Source: Gerris lacustris
Taxonomy: Eukaryota; Arthropoda; Insecta; Hemiptera; Gerridae
Direction: 5' to 3'
DNA length: 64,000 nucleotides
Assembly (NCBI GenBank): GCA_951217055.1
Contig: OX578277.1
Span: 67,584,455-67,648,454 of the forward strand
The position numbers and the translations under genes are program-made. This document shows, piece by piece, positions 13,115 through 24,310 of the stretch; positions within the stretch are counted from its first letter, which is position 1; each line of letters starts with the position of its first letter. Below the pieces are notes generated by a model, which saw only the letters and a list, made by a program, of their open reading frames with translations, ran no database searches and was not told the DNA's origin.

Positions 13115-13117
<3 letters not shown>
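11613..13117 (-). mobile_element. Tigger/pogo DNA transposon, internally deleted
   Basis: The ends are perfect 26-bp inverted repeats beginning CAGTAGTCGCCGCTTAATG, flanked by TA on both sides (11611-11612 and 13118-13119), as in the Tc1/mariner-pogo group. Further copies of a (C/A)TTAA(G/C)CG...TGATCAC word sit just inside each end (11613-11670 and 13061-13117) in both orientations, as expected of transposase binding sites. The element is 1505 bp and encodes a broken transposase on the minus strand. It lies within a former TA array, which continues on both sides. Confidence 0.92.
11930..12663 (-). pseudogene. Tigger transposase with DDE catalytic core deleted
   Basis: Reading on the minus strand from 12663, the start MSVSKRRDLTSSKKFDIV matches the N-terminus of CENP-B-type Tigger transposases. 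The frame is soon lost, and the sequence jumps to a C-terminal DDE-domain segment around 12420-12540 (FKGLYRNQMRKTVLSAIDEG, the 'K-G-x-YR' region of the family). It ends with an acidic linker and ALEVLRRGIQFRDEDFQQ to the stop at 11930. Most of the DNA-binding domain and the central catalytic part with the first DD residues are missing, and frameshifts separate the pieces. It cannot be active. The sequence between 12664 and the right end is probably the 5' untranslated region. Confidence 0.85.

Positions 13118-13184
<67 letters not shown>
13118..13184. repeat. (TA)n array
   Basis: About 33 TA units directly outside the right Tigger end; probably the other half of the 11477-11612 array split by the insertion. 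Confidence 0.95.
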
Positions 13185-13185
<1 letters not shown>

Positions 13186-13187
<2 letters not shown>

Positions 13188-13222
13188 GGTCCGTGGTTCA
13201 AATCCCGGAGCCAGTGCAAATT
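13186..13222 (+). repeat. SINE fragment with tRNA B box
   Basis: GGTTCAAATCC (13195-13205) is a perfect RNA polymerase III B-box word in a tRNA T-arm-like context (GGTCCGTGGTTCAAATCCCGGAG). The A-box side is replaced by the TA array, so only the right part of a tRNA-derived SINE remains. Confidence 0.5.
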
Positions 13223-13537
13223 TTTCTGTTTCTGTCTCCCGTAGTTTAAATTGTTTGAATTATATATATATGTATATATATATATAGAAGAATTTCTAAT
13301 TTGAAAACAATTATATTACACATTATTTTAATTAACGTTTTTGTTTTGTGTTATTTCATAGACGTACATACTAGAGAATGTATGTACATTTGTTTTTTAC
13401 AACAGATTCATTTTTGAGAAAAAAGAGCATTGGTGGAGGTCATCTTAATAAATAAAAAGAACCAGTCTCTCCACGGTAGATTAATTTTTAACGCAGAAAT
13501 GTTCGCTTTTCTTTGTTCCTCAGATTATATGACCTTT

Positions 13538-13652
13538 TTTGATAGGAACCTCCTATCAAATACATAAATCAATTTACATAAAACTTCCTTCCAGATACAT
13601 AAGGAACCTCCGGTTCCTTATGTATCTGATTGATATGAGGGGTTCTACTGTA
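13538..13652. repeat. Two adjacent hairpins with a pogo-like end
   Basis: Hairpin 1: TTTGATAGGA-ACC-TCCTATCAAA (13538-13560). Hairpin 2: perfect 17-bp arms 13592-13608 and 13612-13628 with a 3-base loop. Both share the GGAACCTCC apex. The segment finishes GGGGTTCTACTG (to 13650) followed by TA, which is the inverse of a CAGTAGAACCCC end typical of pogo/Tigger elements, so it may be a small palindromic derivative. The opposite end was not found. Confidence 0.5.
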
Positions 13653-13784
13653 TGAATATACATATAATTTTAGTTTATCACTGTATTATAGCTATTTTTC
13701 TTTTCTTTACTTCCCGATCCACTCATCATTTGGTTATTACAGGACGGGGGATTCTGCTACTTTACTCATATACCCGAAGGGATC

Positions 13785-13894
13785 ATCAATGTGAAGCATG
13801 TTTCACCTGTCTGGGATTCGAACTAACCAAATATGACGGGATTTATACCTAGGTTTTAGAGAGTACGCTAACCATTCGGCTACGCCGGTCCCCT
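13785..13894 (-). repeat. tRNA-derived SINE head
   Basis: On the minus strand, AGGGGACCGGCG leads into TAGCCGAATGG (A box, 13872-13882) and GTTCGAATCCC (B box, 13813-13823), both matching the RNA polymerase III internal promoter consensus at about tRNA spacing. The acceptor stem and anticodon arm do not close as a functional tRNA, so this is a SINE rather than a tRNA gene. Confidence 0.75.
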
Positions 13895-13899
13895 AAATT

Positions 13900-16370
13900 T
13901 CTTTATTTATAATAAATCCTTTTATTTATAGAATAGAATATCTTAGAAATTGCAGATTAGAGCGATGACATATTTTTAAGTAATTTCTTTTCATGTCTTC
14001 TTGATCGAATTTTTTATTAAACTAGTTCTCAATAGTAAAAATGTAGAATATTTTGTGCGTGACATTACTCATTGATATAATTTTAGACCCTTTAATATAA
14101 TTAAGTCTTCCGCAGTTCATAATTAAAGATCTACTTGAGGGGATCGTAACTGAGATTAAGTCAAGAAGCGCCGAAGGTTCGATCCAATGAGATTTCCTTA
14201 TTATGCGAATCATTACTATATTATCATTTAATCATAGCAACATAGTGAAATTTATGATCATTAAAGTGATTTTAATACAAATAGCATTAACGATTTTTAA
14301 GCGAAAATAGTTGGTTTTTTTTAATAAGTATATTAAATCCTTGTGAATATTCAATTAGTTAATAAGAATTTTTAGTGTGTTATTATAACGTTTTACTGGG
14401 AGAAAAAAATACTAGTTGAATTTTTTCTACTCTCTTTCTTACCACAAGAACAACCAAGTATTTTTCTGAAAAAGTATTGAGAATATTAGGATCTCTTACA
14501 AGATTCCATGATTTTTAGATTTTTTCGCTTCCCCTTCTACTTGCCACCCAATTCAGCAGGGCCCTCTTTTCTGTGAGATTGCATTCACCTTAACATTACC
14601 GATTAGAATTCAGTAAAGCGTATAACACCGGATTCAATGCGTTCTAATAACTGAGCGGAATCCTAAAAATAATATTAAAAAAGGGTGTTTTTCTCTAAAA
14701 ACACACAATACACTCTTGTGTATTTTCATTATCCGCATTGTTGGGTATTCATCTACATCATATATATATTTATACATTATTTTATGTTTTTCTGTTTCAT
14801 TAAAATATTGCATAAATGTGACCACTGAACTACAATTATTTTGACATACTTGTAACTTTTAACTTATTGCGAAAATAACTATTTCAAAAGGAGTGATAGC
14901 ACCCTTAGCCTCTATAAAGTTTAATTAGCTCTTCTATTTGCAAATTTCAAACAATTATACCAAATTTAAACTCTATGAAAGAGTTATATGATGCTGAAAA
15001 TGATGTGAGCCCTCTGCTAAAAGTAAATAGAATTGAATTTTATTTCGATTATTAGTTCTTAAGTTATCGTAAATTATTTCAGGCCCACCATCCACTTATT
15101 TATTCATTGAAGTTTTTAAAAACAGTAAATACATATTTAAAATTACAGCTTATTTGATACATAATATATTTATTACATAATTATACATGAATATTAAATC
15201 ATCATTACAAGAGTGCAAGCAATTTGCCATCTTAGGATCATTATCTCCGATATTAATTACCACCCATATTGAAAAACTAAGTATATTATTTTTTATTAAA
15301 TAATCACACTTTGCACAGGCTTACCTCAAAGGTAACCCCAATATTGACGGATCAGTGGAGGAATTCTTGAATGTGATTCAAATTCATAATTAAAACAGAG
15401 AGATCTTGATGCCAGCTAATATTATACCAACTTATTGTGAGTATTGTAACTATCGATTTTCTTCTTAGATCTCTTCAATAATATTGCACACAAGAAGGGT
15501 TTCGCTTTTGCTTACAGGGCTTTGCTGAAGTTGTTATGCTAAACTTACCGATTTTTTTAGATGGAGTTTGCTATTCATATAGGAACTGGTATATATTCTA
15601 GCGTTTATAAACTTTCTCTTTATTTACCAGTTTGCATAATTTAAGAAAACCGGCAAAGTTTCTGTCCCTTCAATATTGGGTAGAACCATAACACTCGTTC
15701 TTAACTATTCAATTCGTTCTAGTTTACGAGCATTCTTCCTCATTTCATTTCTTCTCTAAAACTTAAACTGTATATACCTACTTTGGATCTTAGTTCAAAG
15801 TTTGCCTCTAATTTTAAAGTAGGGAATATTGGCAGCATGTTATGTTATAATGTAAGTGGTTGGTCCGTATACCCTTAAGTTGTTTGTCCTTTCACAGTAA
15901 CAAATTTTGTAGATGTCAAACCCCTCCATCTTGTTAAGGGTTTCTTGGCCGATTAAGGCCTTAGACTAAGATTAATTATTGTATTAGATTAGGCAATTGG
16001 TGGTTTATAGTAGGAGTCTGTTATTGGGTTTGTTAATTAAGTAGGAAGGTGTTGCACGGATCTTGGTAAAAGGTTGAGCAGGAACCTAATCAATCAACAT
16101 TATGACACCATAATGCAACGCCATAATATGGCTCTCCACCATATTATGGTAAATCGGACGTTTAAACTATTTTGTTATTTGTCCTCTGTTAATGTTTCTC
16201 ACTACATAAAAGTTCATATTGAAAAAAAAACACCAGAATAAAAATGTCTTCAAAATTTTTGTAATGAGAATTTTTGAAAATTTTCTCCATGGAAATCCGT
16301 TTTAGACCATTCTGAATAAAATCATAAAATGTTACACTTTTTTTTATGTATAATGTATATATGTATATAT
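13900..16370. other. Long AT-rich stretch, mostly unrecognised
   Basis: No transposon ends or coding frames were identified. The only structure noted is CCATAATATGG facing CCATATTATGG near 16121-16149, each nearly self-palindromic. A slightly GC-richer part at 15470-15990 has no distinctive words. Confidence 0.45.
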
Positions 16371-16379
16371 ATTTGTGTC

Positions 16380-16520
16380 ACTCCAGACGATATTCTCCCC
16401 TTAGGATGCACTTAAAAATTTCAAACAAATTTTAAAATGTCAATTATATCAAAAGAAAGGATGAGTTCTAATAATACTACTTTGACTTTTGTACCCTGTA
16501 CCCCTGTGTACCATTTTTTT
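16380..16520 (-). repeat. Fragment related to the Helitron at 43.5 kb
   Basis: The reverse complement contains 'acaggggtacagggtac..aaaagtcaaagtagtat', closely matching 43596-43635 inside the Helitron, followed by 'cgtctggagtgac'. It is an isolated internal piece without Helitron ends. Confidence 0.55.
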
Positions 16521-16589
16521 TTTTCACCCATCCAAATTCTAAACCAAAATTTTCCTATATTATTATAAGCTAATAGGGTTTATTCTCAA

Positions 16590-18030
16590 ATAAACTGTCA
16601 CTTTGCTGTCCGGAGGTTACCGGAAGCTCTACAGAATAGAGTTTTTTTCCTATCTCAACCTACTAAGGATCATTGAGTTCGTCTCAAAGCAGTGTACATT
16701 TTGAGCTATCAAATGTTAAAAAATGATTAAAAATAAAAAAAATATAAATTATTTTTCTTGGAAAAATTAACAAAAGTAGCTGTCCGGAGGCCATTTCGAA
16801 AATTTGCAGTGACGATTTTTGTTAAAAAATATGAACTTAAAAAATTAGGGCAGGGACCTAACTTTCATATTACTTATGTAGATGACGTAATAAGGTGCAA
16901 ATATTTTTTTAGACACATCGATTTTTCATTAATGGAGATAAAGTGTGTGTCCGGAACTTTTCAGAATAAGAGTCACGGGAGTGACGATTTGGACGGAAGG
17001 TGACGTTAGAAAGGGTCTTTTGTTGTTAGCGGGGTGGGGAGAAAGGGAACAGCTTTCATATACATGTGAGAAGCCATCAGCATCCTCCGAGCCCGGTGAC
17101 GGAAGTACTTCTTTTTTTATGGTCGGCTATTCCTCGTCACTATGGTGCGTATTTTAATTGTAGGTCACGCGGGTGACGTTAATTTTAACACATAAAAAAA
17201 AATAAAATGACATTTTCGAACTCAGTTTCATATAGCCTTTGCATGGCTGATAAACATACACTTGTCTGTTTTTTTCTAGGTTCACTTACGTTCTCAATAT
17301 TTTATTTTTTCTATTGAAATGTCTCACGAGTGACAGTTCACGCGAGTGACGATTTGCATTGAGCCTGTTAACTAGTGACTATTCCTGGTAAAAAATACCA
17401 AATATAGAGTAAAAACACCGCTGTCTATGCTTGTGGGTTGTTCCAACCCATCATTAAAAAACTTATGATTTCATTATCTAATGATTTTATGGTTTTTTAA
17501 TACGTCTTAAGTGTTACGTGAAATATGTATAACATTTTATAAATTGTGGATAAAATATACTAAATAATGCTAATATTTGTTCAAACTAGTTCTATTACTA
17601 TTATTTTCCCTACTTCATTTTTCTCAAATTAAAAAAATATCTCGTATAAAAAAAAAAAAAAAAAATAATAATACTAATAATACAAAAGATAACGTAAATC
17701 GCGTGATCAAAAGTCCGAGAATTAGTTTTTTCTTTAAGATTTTTTATTAAACATGAGTTAATATGAGAGCCCTGAATTGCATTTACCTCAAGTTCAGAGG
17801 TGAAAGAGATTGGGCATTGGATGCTGAGTAAAATGGGCTTAATGTTGTTAGTTAAATTATTTTTAACAATACCTTTCTTAAGACTGCCCACAAAAAGTCA
17901 ATTTCATTAATTATTTTTATGCCTTAGGGTATGCTGCATAACAACAACTAGTCTTACATAGTATTGGCCTAAAAAAAATAAAATAAATCAATAATAATAA
18001 TAAAACCAGCCCGTCACTCGCGTGACACCT
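16590..18030. repeat. Repeat mosaic with GTCACNCGNGTGAC palindromes
   Basis: Near-identical short palindromes recur at 16972-16985 (GTCACGGGAGTGAC), 17164-17177 (GTCACGCGGGTGAC), 17336-17350 (GTTCACGCGAGTGAC), 18013-18026 (GTCACTCGCGTGAC), with a partial one at 17323-17334. 'CTGTCCGGAGG' also occurs twice (16610, 16779). The recurrence suggests a repeat family. No coding potential beyond chance frames. Confidence 0.5.
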
Positions 18031-18489
18031 AACCTGGGATTTGGAAAATTCGCAGAAAATCGGAAAATTGTCGAACTCACAAACCATATCACTTGTGCAC
18101 TCTTATATACACACACACCATTTATATGAGGTCCAAAGCTAGTTTTCATGAACTTGAATTTTACGTTTGGTTCATTTTCCAGATTTCGAATGTGACAGTT
18201 TATTTGAGAATGACCCAAATTTAATACGCAGCTTTCTTTGAAAATTCGCTCATTAAGTCATGGTGCATGACTAGACTTTTTTTGTGCGAATCTGAAATCC
18301 AAGTGTCTCCTGAAGGTACGTACAGCTTTTCCGGAAAATGCGCTTTAAGTTCGAAAAAAATGAGTTTTTTTGGTATTTTGACCCAATTTGTCGCCTAAAA
18401 AAATATGTATACAGTTGGTGATCCAAACGTCGCCCCCTGCAGGGGGGCAAAGATAGCAAAATAACTCTTCCAAAAATAGAAAGAAATAA

Positions 18490-18900
18490 CACTTTCATCG
18501 TTATAAAATCAAAATCTAATAGGTTTGGAATAAATTAATGGAACTTGAGGGATCTGTACCATGTTAAGGGAAGTGTGTATTCATCCACTTGCGTACTAGA
18601 ACAACAACCCATTTTTCCCCCAGGCGCTAAAATCTTCTATTTTTATACTTTGGCCTCATATAAGGGGCAAAATATTGGAGATAGAAAAAAAAGTTAGAAG
18701 TAAAATTTTCTTTTTTTTCACTGTAGAATCCAAAACTGAAAAATATACACTTCAACTTGAAATTTTGAAATTGGCTGGCCTCGGGACAAAATGGGTGGTT
18801 GTCCATATTGCACGATTGACTGACACAAACTTCCCTTTACATTACATGGTACAGATCCCTCATGTTCCATTAATTTATTCCAAACAGTGTTTTATCATTG
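18490..18900. repeat. Diverged inverted repeat, arms about 120 bp
   Basis: 18505-18630 is the reverse complement, with scattered changes, of 18775-18895. The shared phrase is 'aaacttccctttacat..ggtacagatccctca.gttccattaatttattccaaac'. The intervening 150 bp would form the loop. Confidence 0.7.
18674..18890 (+). repeat. Dispersed repeat family A, copy 1
   Basis: Matches 19626-19850 in direct orientation: 'gatagaaaaaaaagtt.(c)aagtaaaatt', 'ttgaagttgg.tggcct.gggg', 'gggtggttg.cc' and 'ccccttatatggta'. Its inner half is also the right arm of the inverted repeat at 18490-18900. Confidence 0.65.
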
Positions 18901-18939
18901 TAGCACCCAGGGTATTTAACCTAGAGAGTTGAAACTTGG

Positions 18940-19330
18940 CAGAAAAATCAGTCCTTACTTCTAGCTGTGCCGCCCGGAAAATCAACATTTTCCGCCATCT
19001 TGAACCCAGTTTGCTGAGTCAGAAACATTTTTAAAAATTCGTAAAAAATCAAAACGTAGACCGATCGAAATGACATTTTTGTACGAATGTACCTCTCTGT
19101 ATGTCAAACAAATTCACCAAATTTAATTTTGATATTGGCCGACAATTTGAAGTTATCGATTTTTGAATTTTGAAACTTTGACACTTAATAATACAGAAAG
19201 TATAAATACGTTTTTGCATATCGTTGGAACCGGTAACAAATATAAAAGAAACCGATGAAATTCCATTAATTAGTTTAAAAGTTATAAGCAAACATAATTA
19301 TTAATTAGTGCGATACTTTCGTTAAACGTA
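18940..19330. repeat. Transposon-like untranslated-type sequence
   Basis: Phrases such as 'ttgaaacttggcagaaaaatcag', 'tttccgccatcttgaa' and 'gttataagcaaaca' are typical of insect transposon tails. GGAAAAT-CAAC-ATTTTCC is a small hairpin at about 18977. No end could be defined. Confidence 0.35.
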
Positions 19331-19464
19331 AAAGTTTGTTTACATCTGTCAAAGTACCGCTAAATTCAAACAATTAAATTAATAAAATAAACTAAATAAA
19401 AATAATTAATATATATATTTAAAAAAAAAAAAAAAAGATAATATATTAATCTTAGTAATTCAAA

Positions 19465-19500
19465 ACGGTCACCCGTCCACGTACTGACCAGTGCTGCTTC
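19465..19500 (-). ncRNA. 5S-rRNA-derived fragment (SINE-like)
   Basis: The minus strand reads GAAGCAGCACTGGTCAGTACGTGGACGGGTGACCG, matching the 5S internal control region (A-box-like GCAGC, then GTCAGTACxTGGAxGGGTGACC, the C box). It is too short and diverged for a 5S gene. Plus-strand 19501-19560 has stem-loops (GGCCACTTTAGTGGCTCC). Most likely the head of a 5S-derived SINE or a retrosequence. Recognition is from memory of the 5S consensus. Confidence 0.6.
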
Positions 19501-19625
19501 TTGCTCCTGCGAAGCAGCAGGAGAGGCCACTTTAGTGGCTCCGAAGTGAAGAAAAGTTCCGAGGTAGGTACCCGGTGCCCGATTTTTTTTTTTTCTATTT
19601 CGGAAGGGTTACTTTTCTATCTTAT

Positions 19626-19885
19626 ATTGGAGATAGAAAAAAAGTTTCAAGTAAAATTGTATTATTTTTCACCGTAAAATCCAAATATGCTATTAAAAAT
19701 ATTCACTCCAATTTGAGATTTTGAAGTTGGGTGGCCTGGGGGCAAAGTGGGTGGTTGCCCGTAGTACGCGATTCCATGAAAACAACCTCCCCTTATATGG
19801 TACGAATCCCCCAAGTTTCATTAATTTATCTCTAACCGTTCAAAAGTTAGAGGGGGGAGGGGGGGGGGGACTTTTGGACCATCCT
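19626..19885 (+). repeat. Dispersed repeat family A, copy 2
   Basis: Direct relative of 18674-18890 (see there). It ends in a G-rich run (about 19851-19869) followed by 'cttttggaccatcctgtata', a phrase common at transposon ends. Confidence 0.65.
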
Positions 19886-20117
19886 GTATATTGGGCCTTT
19901 TAATATTTTCAAACCATGCAGAACACGAATCTAAAGTAAAAAAAAATTCTGCTGACCTCACTTCTTTAAGAAAAATTAAAAACGAAATCGATTTTTCCTC
20001 TTGTTAATTTTTGTATTTCTATTCGTTCTTCATAGTTGTATACCAAATAATTTTTTATGAATTATTTCTGACTATTCTACAGGATAACAATCTATGTAAA
20101 GTGAGGAGGAGGCACCT

Positions 20118-20208
20118 AAACATTTGGGGGGAGGGGGCAAATACTACATAAAACTGTGATTCTGCTAATTTTTTAGTATTTTTGCCGCCCCCTCTCCCCC
20201 AAATGTTT
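20118..20208. repeat. Foldback with G-rich/C-rich arms
   Basis: Arm 20118-20146 (AAACATTTGGGGGGAGG...) is matched by 20174-20208, with one short insertion and few mismatches; the spacer is 27 bp. The G/C-rich stems could form a stable hairpin or a triplex-prone mirror. Confidence 0.85.
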
Positions 20209-20589
20209 TTCTAAATTTTTCCGAATTTTAGGGGCATTCTTCGGGAAAACTGTACGTATAGGAGAAATTTGGACTTCAGATTTGGATTGATTAAATTCAG
20301 AAAAAAATTATTGGTGCCTGGTAGTTTGTTAAATTTTGCAGAACTGTGGTAATTAATCTTATAGGATTATTAAAATTGATATGTATAGATCTACAGCGAT
20401 TTTTGTCTTCCGTTATTAGAGAAGGCTGTGAAACAAATATTAGAGTGCTGTGAAACGATAACCCATGGCTCTAATTCAAATGGAAGCTGTATAAGATAGA
20501 AAAAAGATGGCCAAAAACCTGATGGATAGTAATTTAGGGAGGAGACGTTATAAAACCGGCTGTTTTATCCTGCGTCATTTTAAAAGAAT

Positions 20590-21330
20590 CGAGGGATTAA
20601 AGGAAATGAAATAGTGACTTGCATGGCCGTCAATAAATATGTGTTATCGCTATGTATAATCGATTAGGAAGTGATATTCGAGGTACTATTTCATAGTGGG
20701 GGTAACATATATCAGTTTTACGGCAGGACATAAACGCGAGGCCGTTCTCTTAATTGTCTCCTGCTCTCCTGCTCGGCGAGTAAATCAACCGGGGCCTAGA
20801 GTAATTACTTAGTTCAAAAATGTCCCTAAGACTGGAAAGTCCGTTTGATATATATGTTGTTGGCGGTCCTCAGGTCTGGCTAATGGTTTTTGGGTTGACA
20901 TTGTTATTTAGAGGAGTGTAACTCAGGGTTATGGCCAGTTTTTGCCACCGCCCCCGCACCCCACCTCCCGGACCGGCAGCCCGTGCTCCTTCCGTCGCTA
21001 ATTGTTCCACTTCCTAATGACAATTTGTGCCCCGGCTAGAAAGCACTCCATGGCCTCGTCATAACCAGCCCTCGGCTCCCTCCTCCCGGTTTTTTGCCAA
21101 ACCACTTCCAGCCTTCCTCTCTCTCCTTACAACAGGTCTGACAATTAATCGATATCGGCAAGAAAGCACACTTATAAACCTGGAGAGAATATGTCACTGA
21201 ATTTGACAGCAGTAAAAAGTGTCTCATTCTCTCGCGCATGAGTGAGCTTTTAAGAAATGACCGTATTGACAAAAAGACAAAGGTTGTAGACTTCTATTTT
21301 AGAACTCTTGACTTGTTTTAGGTGAAACGT
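20590..21330. promoter_or_regulatory. Candidate regulatory block
   Basis: GC-enriched and repeat-free, with TAATTA words (20802-20807 and near 21143) and a pyrimidine-rich section at 20930-21120. A minus-strand 78-codon frame (21036-21272) has no recognisable domain. Confidence 0.3.
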
Positions 21331-22420
21331 GAAACTCAATACCTTATTTAGTCCAATAAAGTCTCTTTAAGAACTCTCTTAGTTAAGGCAAGACAGATCA
21401 CACTCTTATTGTAGACGCTTCTAGCTGCGATAGCTTTGAAATTCGATAGATCCATGCTCTCATCAATGAAAGGTTACATTTTAGCTTAAGAAATATCTAT
21501 CATTAGATAAAAACTAATTATAGTACAAGCTATCTCTGAATTCTTCAGTAGTAGAAAAAACTTAAACAAAAACAATGTCAATCAGTGAAGTGAGGTAATT
21601 AGGATGTATTGCCTTAATACTCTAGTTAATAGACAAACTTAAGAGTAATCGCTACAAAGCCCTATTCTGATTTCAACCTGACAGAAACACACGGGACTTC
21701 GTCTTCATGATGCTTCAAAAGATGTCACAGAATTTCATACCTTAATCAAGCGTTGAAACCTCTGGCTTTGTGTCCACGGTCTAGAGAATTCTTTTGTCAG
21801 TATTTCCTGAATTCTAACAACTAAGGGAGAAGCGTGTTTACACATACCAGATCAATCTTGATATGTTAAATAAACTTGGCGAGGCAAACTGTGTTAGTGT
21901 GTAAATACTCATAGATGGTACTCTCTTTTAATTTTTTCGGTATATAAGTGTGTGTTAGATTTCGCTTTTTCTTAGAGTGAGGAAACTAATATTTTTTTGA
22001 CCTGATATATTCCGCCAAAATTATTTAATTGTCCCAAATGATTTATAAGTTTCATAGTTTCATACAAATGAGATATCTTTTTTTAATGAGCATATCTTTA
22101 TTGATTAACACTGTGTGAATTATCACCTGTGATTTAATAAAGTAGCGAGGATCAGAAAAGAATGTAAATACATATTTTATTTTTACTTATTCTCGGTATC
22201 CTCAAAATCGGTTTACTTTTCTAATGCAGACACAAAAAAAAGAAATAAGGTTTATTAGTTTGTATCCTGTATCTTCAGTTTATCTATATAATTAATAAAA
22301 TCATTAAAGTTCCATTTCCATAAAAATAAACTATTATATAATATATATAATTTACTTGTCTCTAATGTTATTAGAGAGACGAGGATTTTTACAGACAAAA
22401 GAATTGAATTTAAGCTTAAT
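21331..22420. other. No recognised feature
   Basis: AT-rich. A small hairpin GTCTCTAAT-GTT-ATTAGAGAGAC lies near 22358-22380. No coding frames. Confidence 0.45.
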
Positions 22421-23390
22421 AAAGATGATGGTTTTGCGCAGTACCTTTAGCAAACATTTAAATCAAGCCTGTAAACAAGGGAGTATTTGAGAGACAGTTC
22501 CATGCGGGGTGGAGAGAAGAAGAAGGAAAAAATTATTAAAGGGTGAAGGTTATAAAGTGTAGGGAGAGAGAGCAATAAAAGGCCCAGTTTGAAGTTATAT
22601 GGGGCACCGTCGCGCTTCTCGGATCCTCTAAATTTTCTGATGAACGAGTAAAAAAAGAAGCGTTGGGAGCTAAGCCGGGGCGTCTTGAACACAAGCCTGA
22701 CTGAATTATAGCGGAGCCTGAATTTATGAACATTTGTAATCCCATTCTTCGGTACGTTCAGATATTACTCAGTCAGGGGAAGGAGGGGGTTTATCAAGGG
22801 ACGCCGCCACTAAATCATCGCCCCTTGGCCCTCGTCCCTTTATCTGTAAATTGCACTTGAAAACCCGGGAGAGACTGAGACAACAAATCATTTTGCAAAT
22901 ATAGCATCGGGTTTTGCTAAGTGTCCCGGAGTCTGTGTCTCGCTGCCGAGCCATCCATCTGTGTGCTTTTCTCTTTTCTCAGTTCTCAGACACCACGCCT
23001 TAATGGCATCTCACTCCCTCGCTCTATGAAAACTGTAAATATACGGCTTCCATACGGACGAAAGAAGAGAGAGGACTTAACTTGGACGAACGCTGTATGC
23101 CGCAGAAATTTGACCAATCAATAACCTCGATCTAAGTTTACTCATAACAATAAATTAATGTTTAAGCCGATTATAACGGAAACAGACCTGACTAGAGAGT
23201 CCCTTCTGAAATTGAGCACATCAGTAAGCAAAGAGCAATGAGCTTGCCCATTATTGCTGTCAAACTTGCCGCATATTTAAACCGATAAATAATGGAAAGA
23301 CCCTTCTTTGGCTTAAGCCTTGTTTTGAAGTTGACCCAAGGCAACTTCCGATGCCCCTGTGTTTTGTATAAAGACATTACACTTTTTCAT
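22420..23390. promoter_or_regulatory. Candidate regulatory block
   Basis: One of the longest GC-enriched blocks. A pyrimidine tract ending TTTTCTCAG near 22982 imitates a splice acceptor, but the frame after it (22921-23124) shows no domain and no donor-linked partner, so an exon is not supported. Confidence 0.3.
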
Positions 23391-23800
23391 GTCACCCTTT
23401 ACCTTTAGCTAAAGAAACCAAAAAATATAAAAATCATTTTGATGGATAAAGATGGTAAAAAGGAAGGGTTGATCATCAAACATTGCTACAACATAATTAT
23501 TCTGTAAATTTTGTTATAGATGTTGATAAAGTGTTTCCTACACTAGTAGCAATTTATGAAGACATCACCCACACTATTTCTCATTTCCAGTGTTATTTCC
23601 CTCTCCCATCTAATTATTAAATGGATTTCGTCTCCGAATCTTTAAATTTGTTAAACTGATGAATTTTACATTTTTTCCAATCTAGGTCCAAAAGGATATC
23701 ATAAGTTCGAAGCTATCATCTAACTCACGATTGAAAGAAGAATTTATCGCGTTCCCTTTTTTTCTATGTCTACTGGGCGAATCCAATAACAATAAAACTT
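23391..23800. other. No recognised feature
   Basis: AT-rich sequence, no repeats seen. Confidence 0.45.
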
Positions 23801-24310
23801 TCTAAAAAAAATAACGCCGGAAGATCATACGGACTTAACGATATATCACTGGAGTTCGATGGAAGGGAAAAAAATGGTCGATTAAAGCGGGTAGCGAGCA
23901 TGGCCGGGGTGATGACCCTCGGAACCTCGTTGTGGAACAGAAGAAGAGAGAGGAAGAATTAAGCATGAATCACGACTGAGACTGGGTAATATTCTACATC
24001 GTGAATACTTGCTCCAGATCAGACCTTTCCATCTGCTGGACCCCATCTCCCTTCAAAAACCCAACAACACTTAACCGACTTAATTTATTACCTTCTACCC
24101 TTCCTCCCCTCCGCTACACATTACATTTTTAGATCGATAAAAAACTGTAATATTATAGAGTCCGGGAAAATATTATTTCAAATAAATCTATGGCATTTTC
24201 GTGTCCAAGCAGCATTGATACGGCCGGCTGTAAAATCACGGATTCTTTCCTTGTTATACCATCCACTACTTTTCCGTCGGTCTTTTCAACTTGCAATGAA
24301 TCTAGTAAAT
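23800..24310. promoter_or_regulatory. Candidate regulatory block
   Basis: GC-enriched, repeat-free, without a coding pattern. It stands out only by composition. Confidence 0.22.

Noticed and set aside
13785..13894. Functional tRNA gene
   Set aside because: A and B boxes are good but the acceptor and anticodon stems do not close; a SINE head fits better.
19465..19500. Genuine 5S rRNA gene
   Set aside because: Only the internal control region is recognisable; the rest of the about 120-base gene is missing.
22921..23124. Possible exon after a pyrimidine tract ending in CAG
   Set aside because: The downstream frame has no recognised domain, no plausible donor or partner exon was found, and pyrimidine tracts are common in this block.
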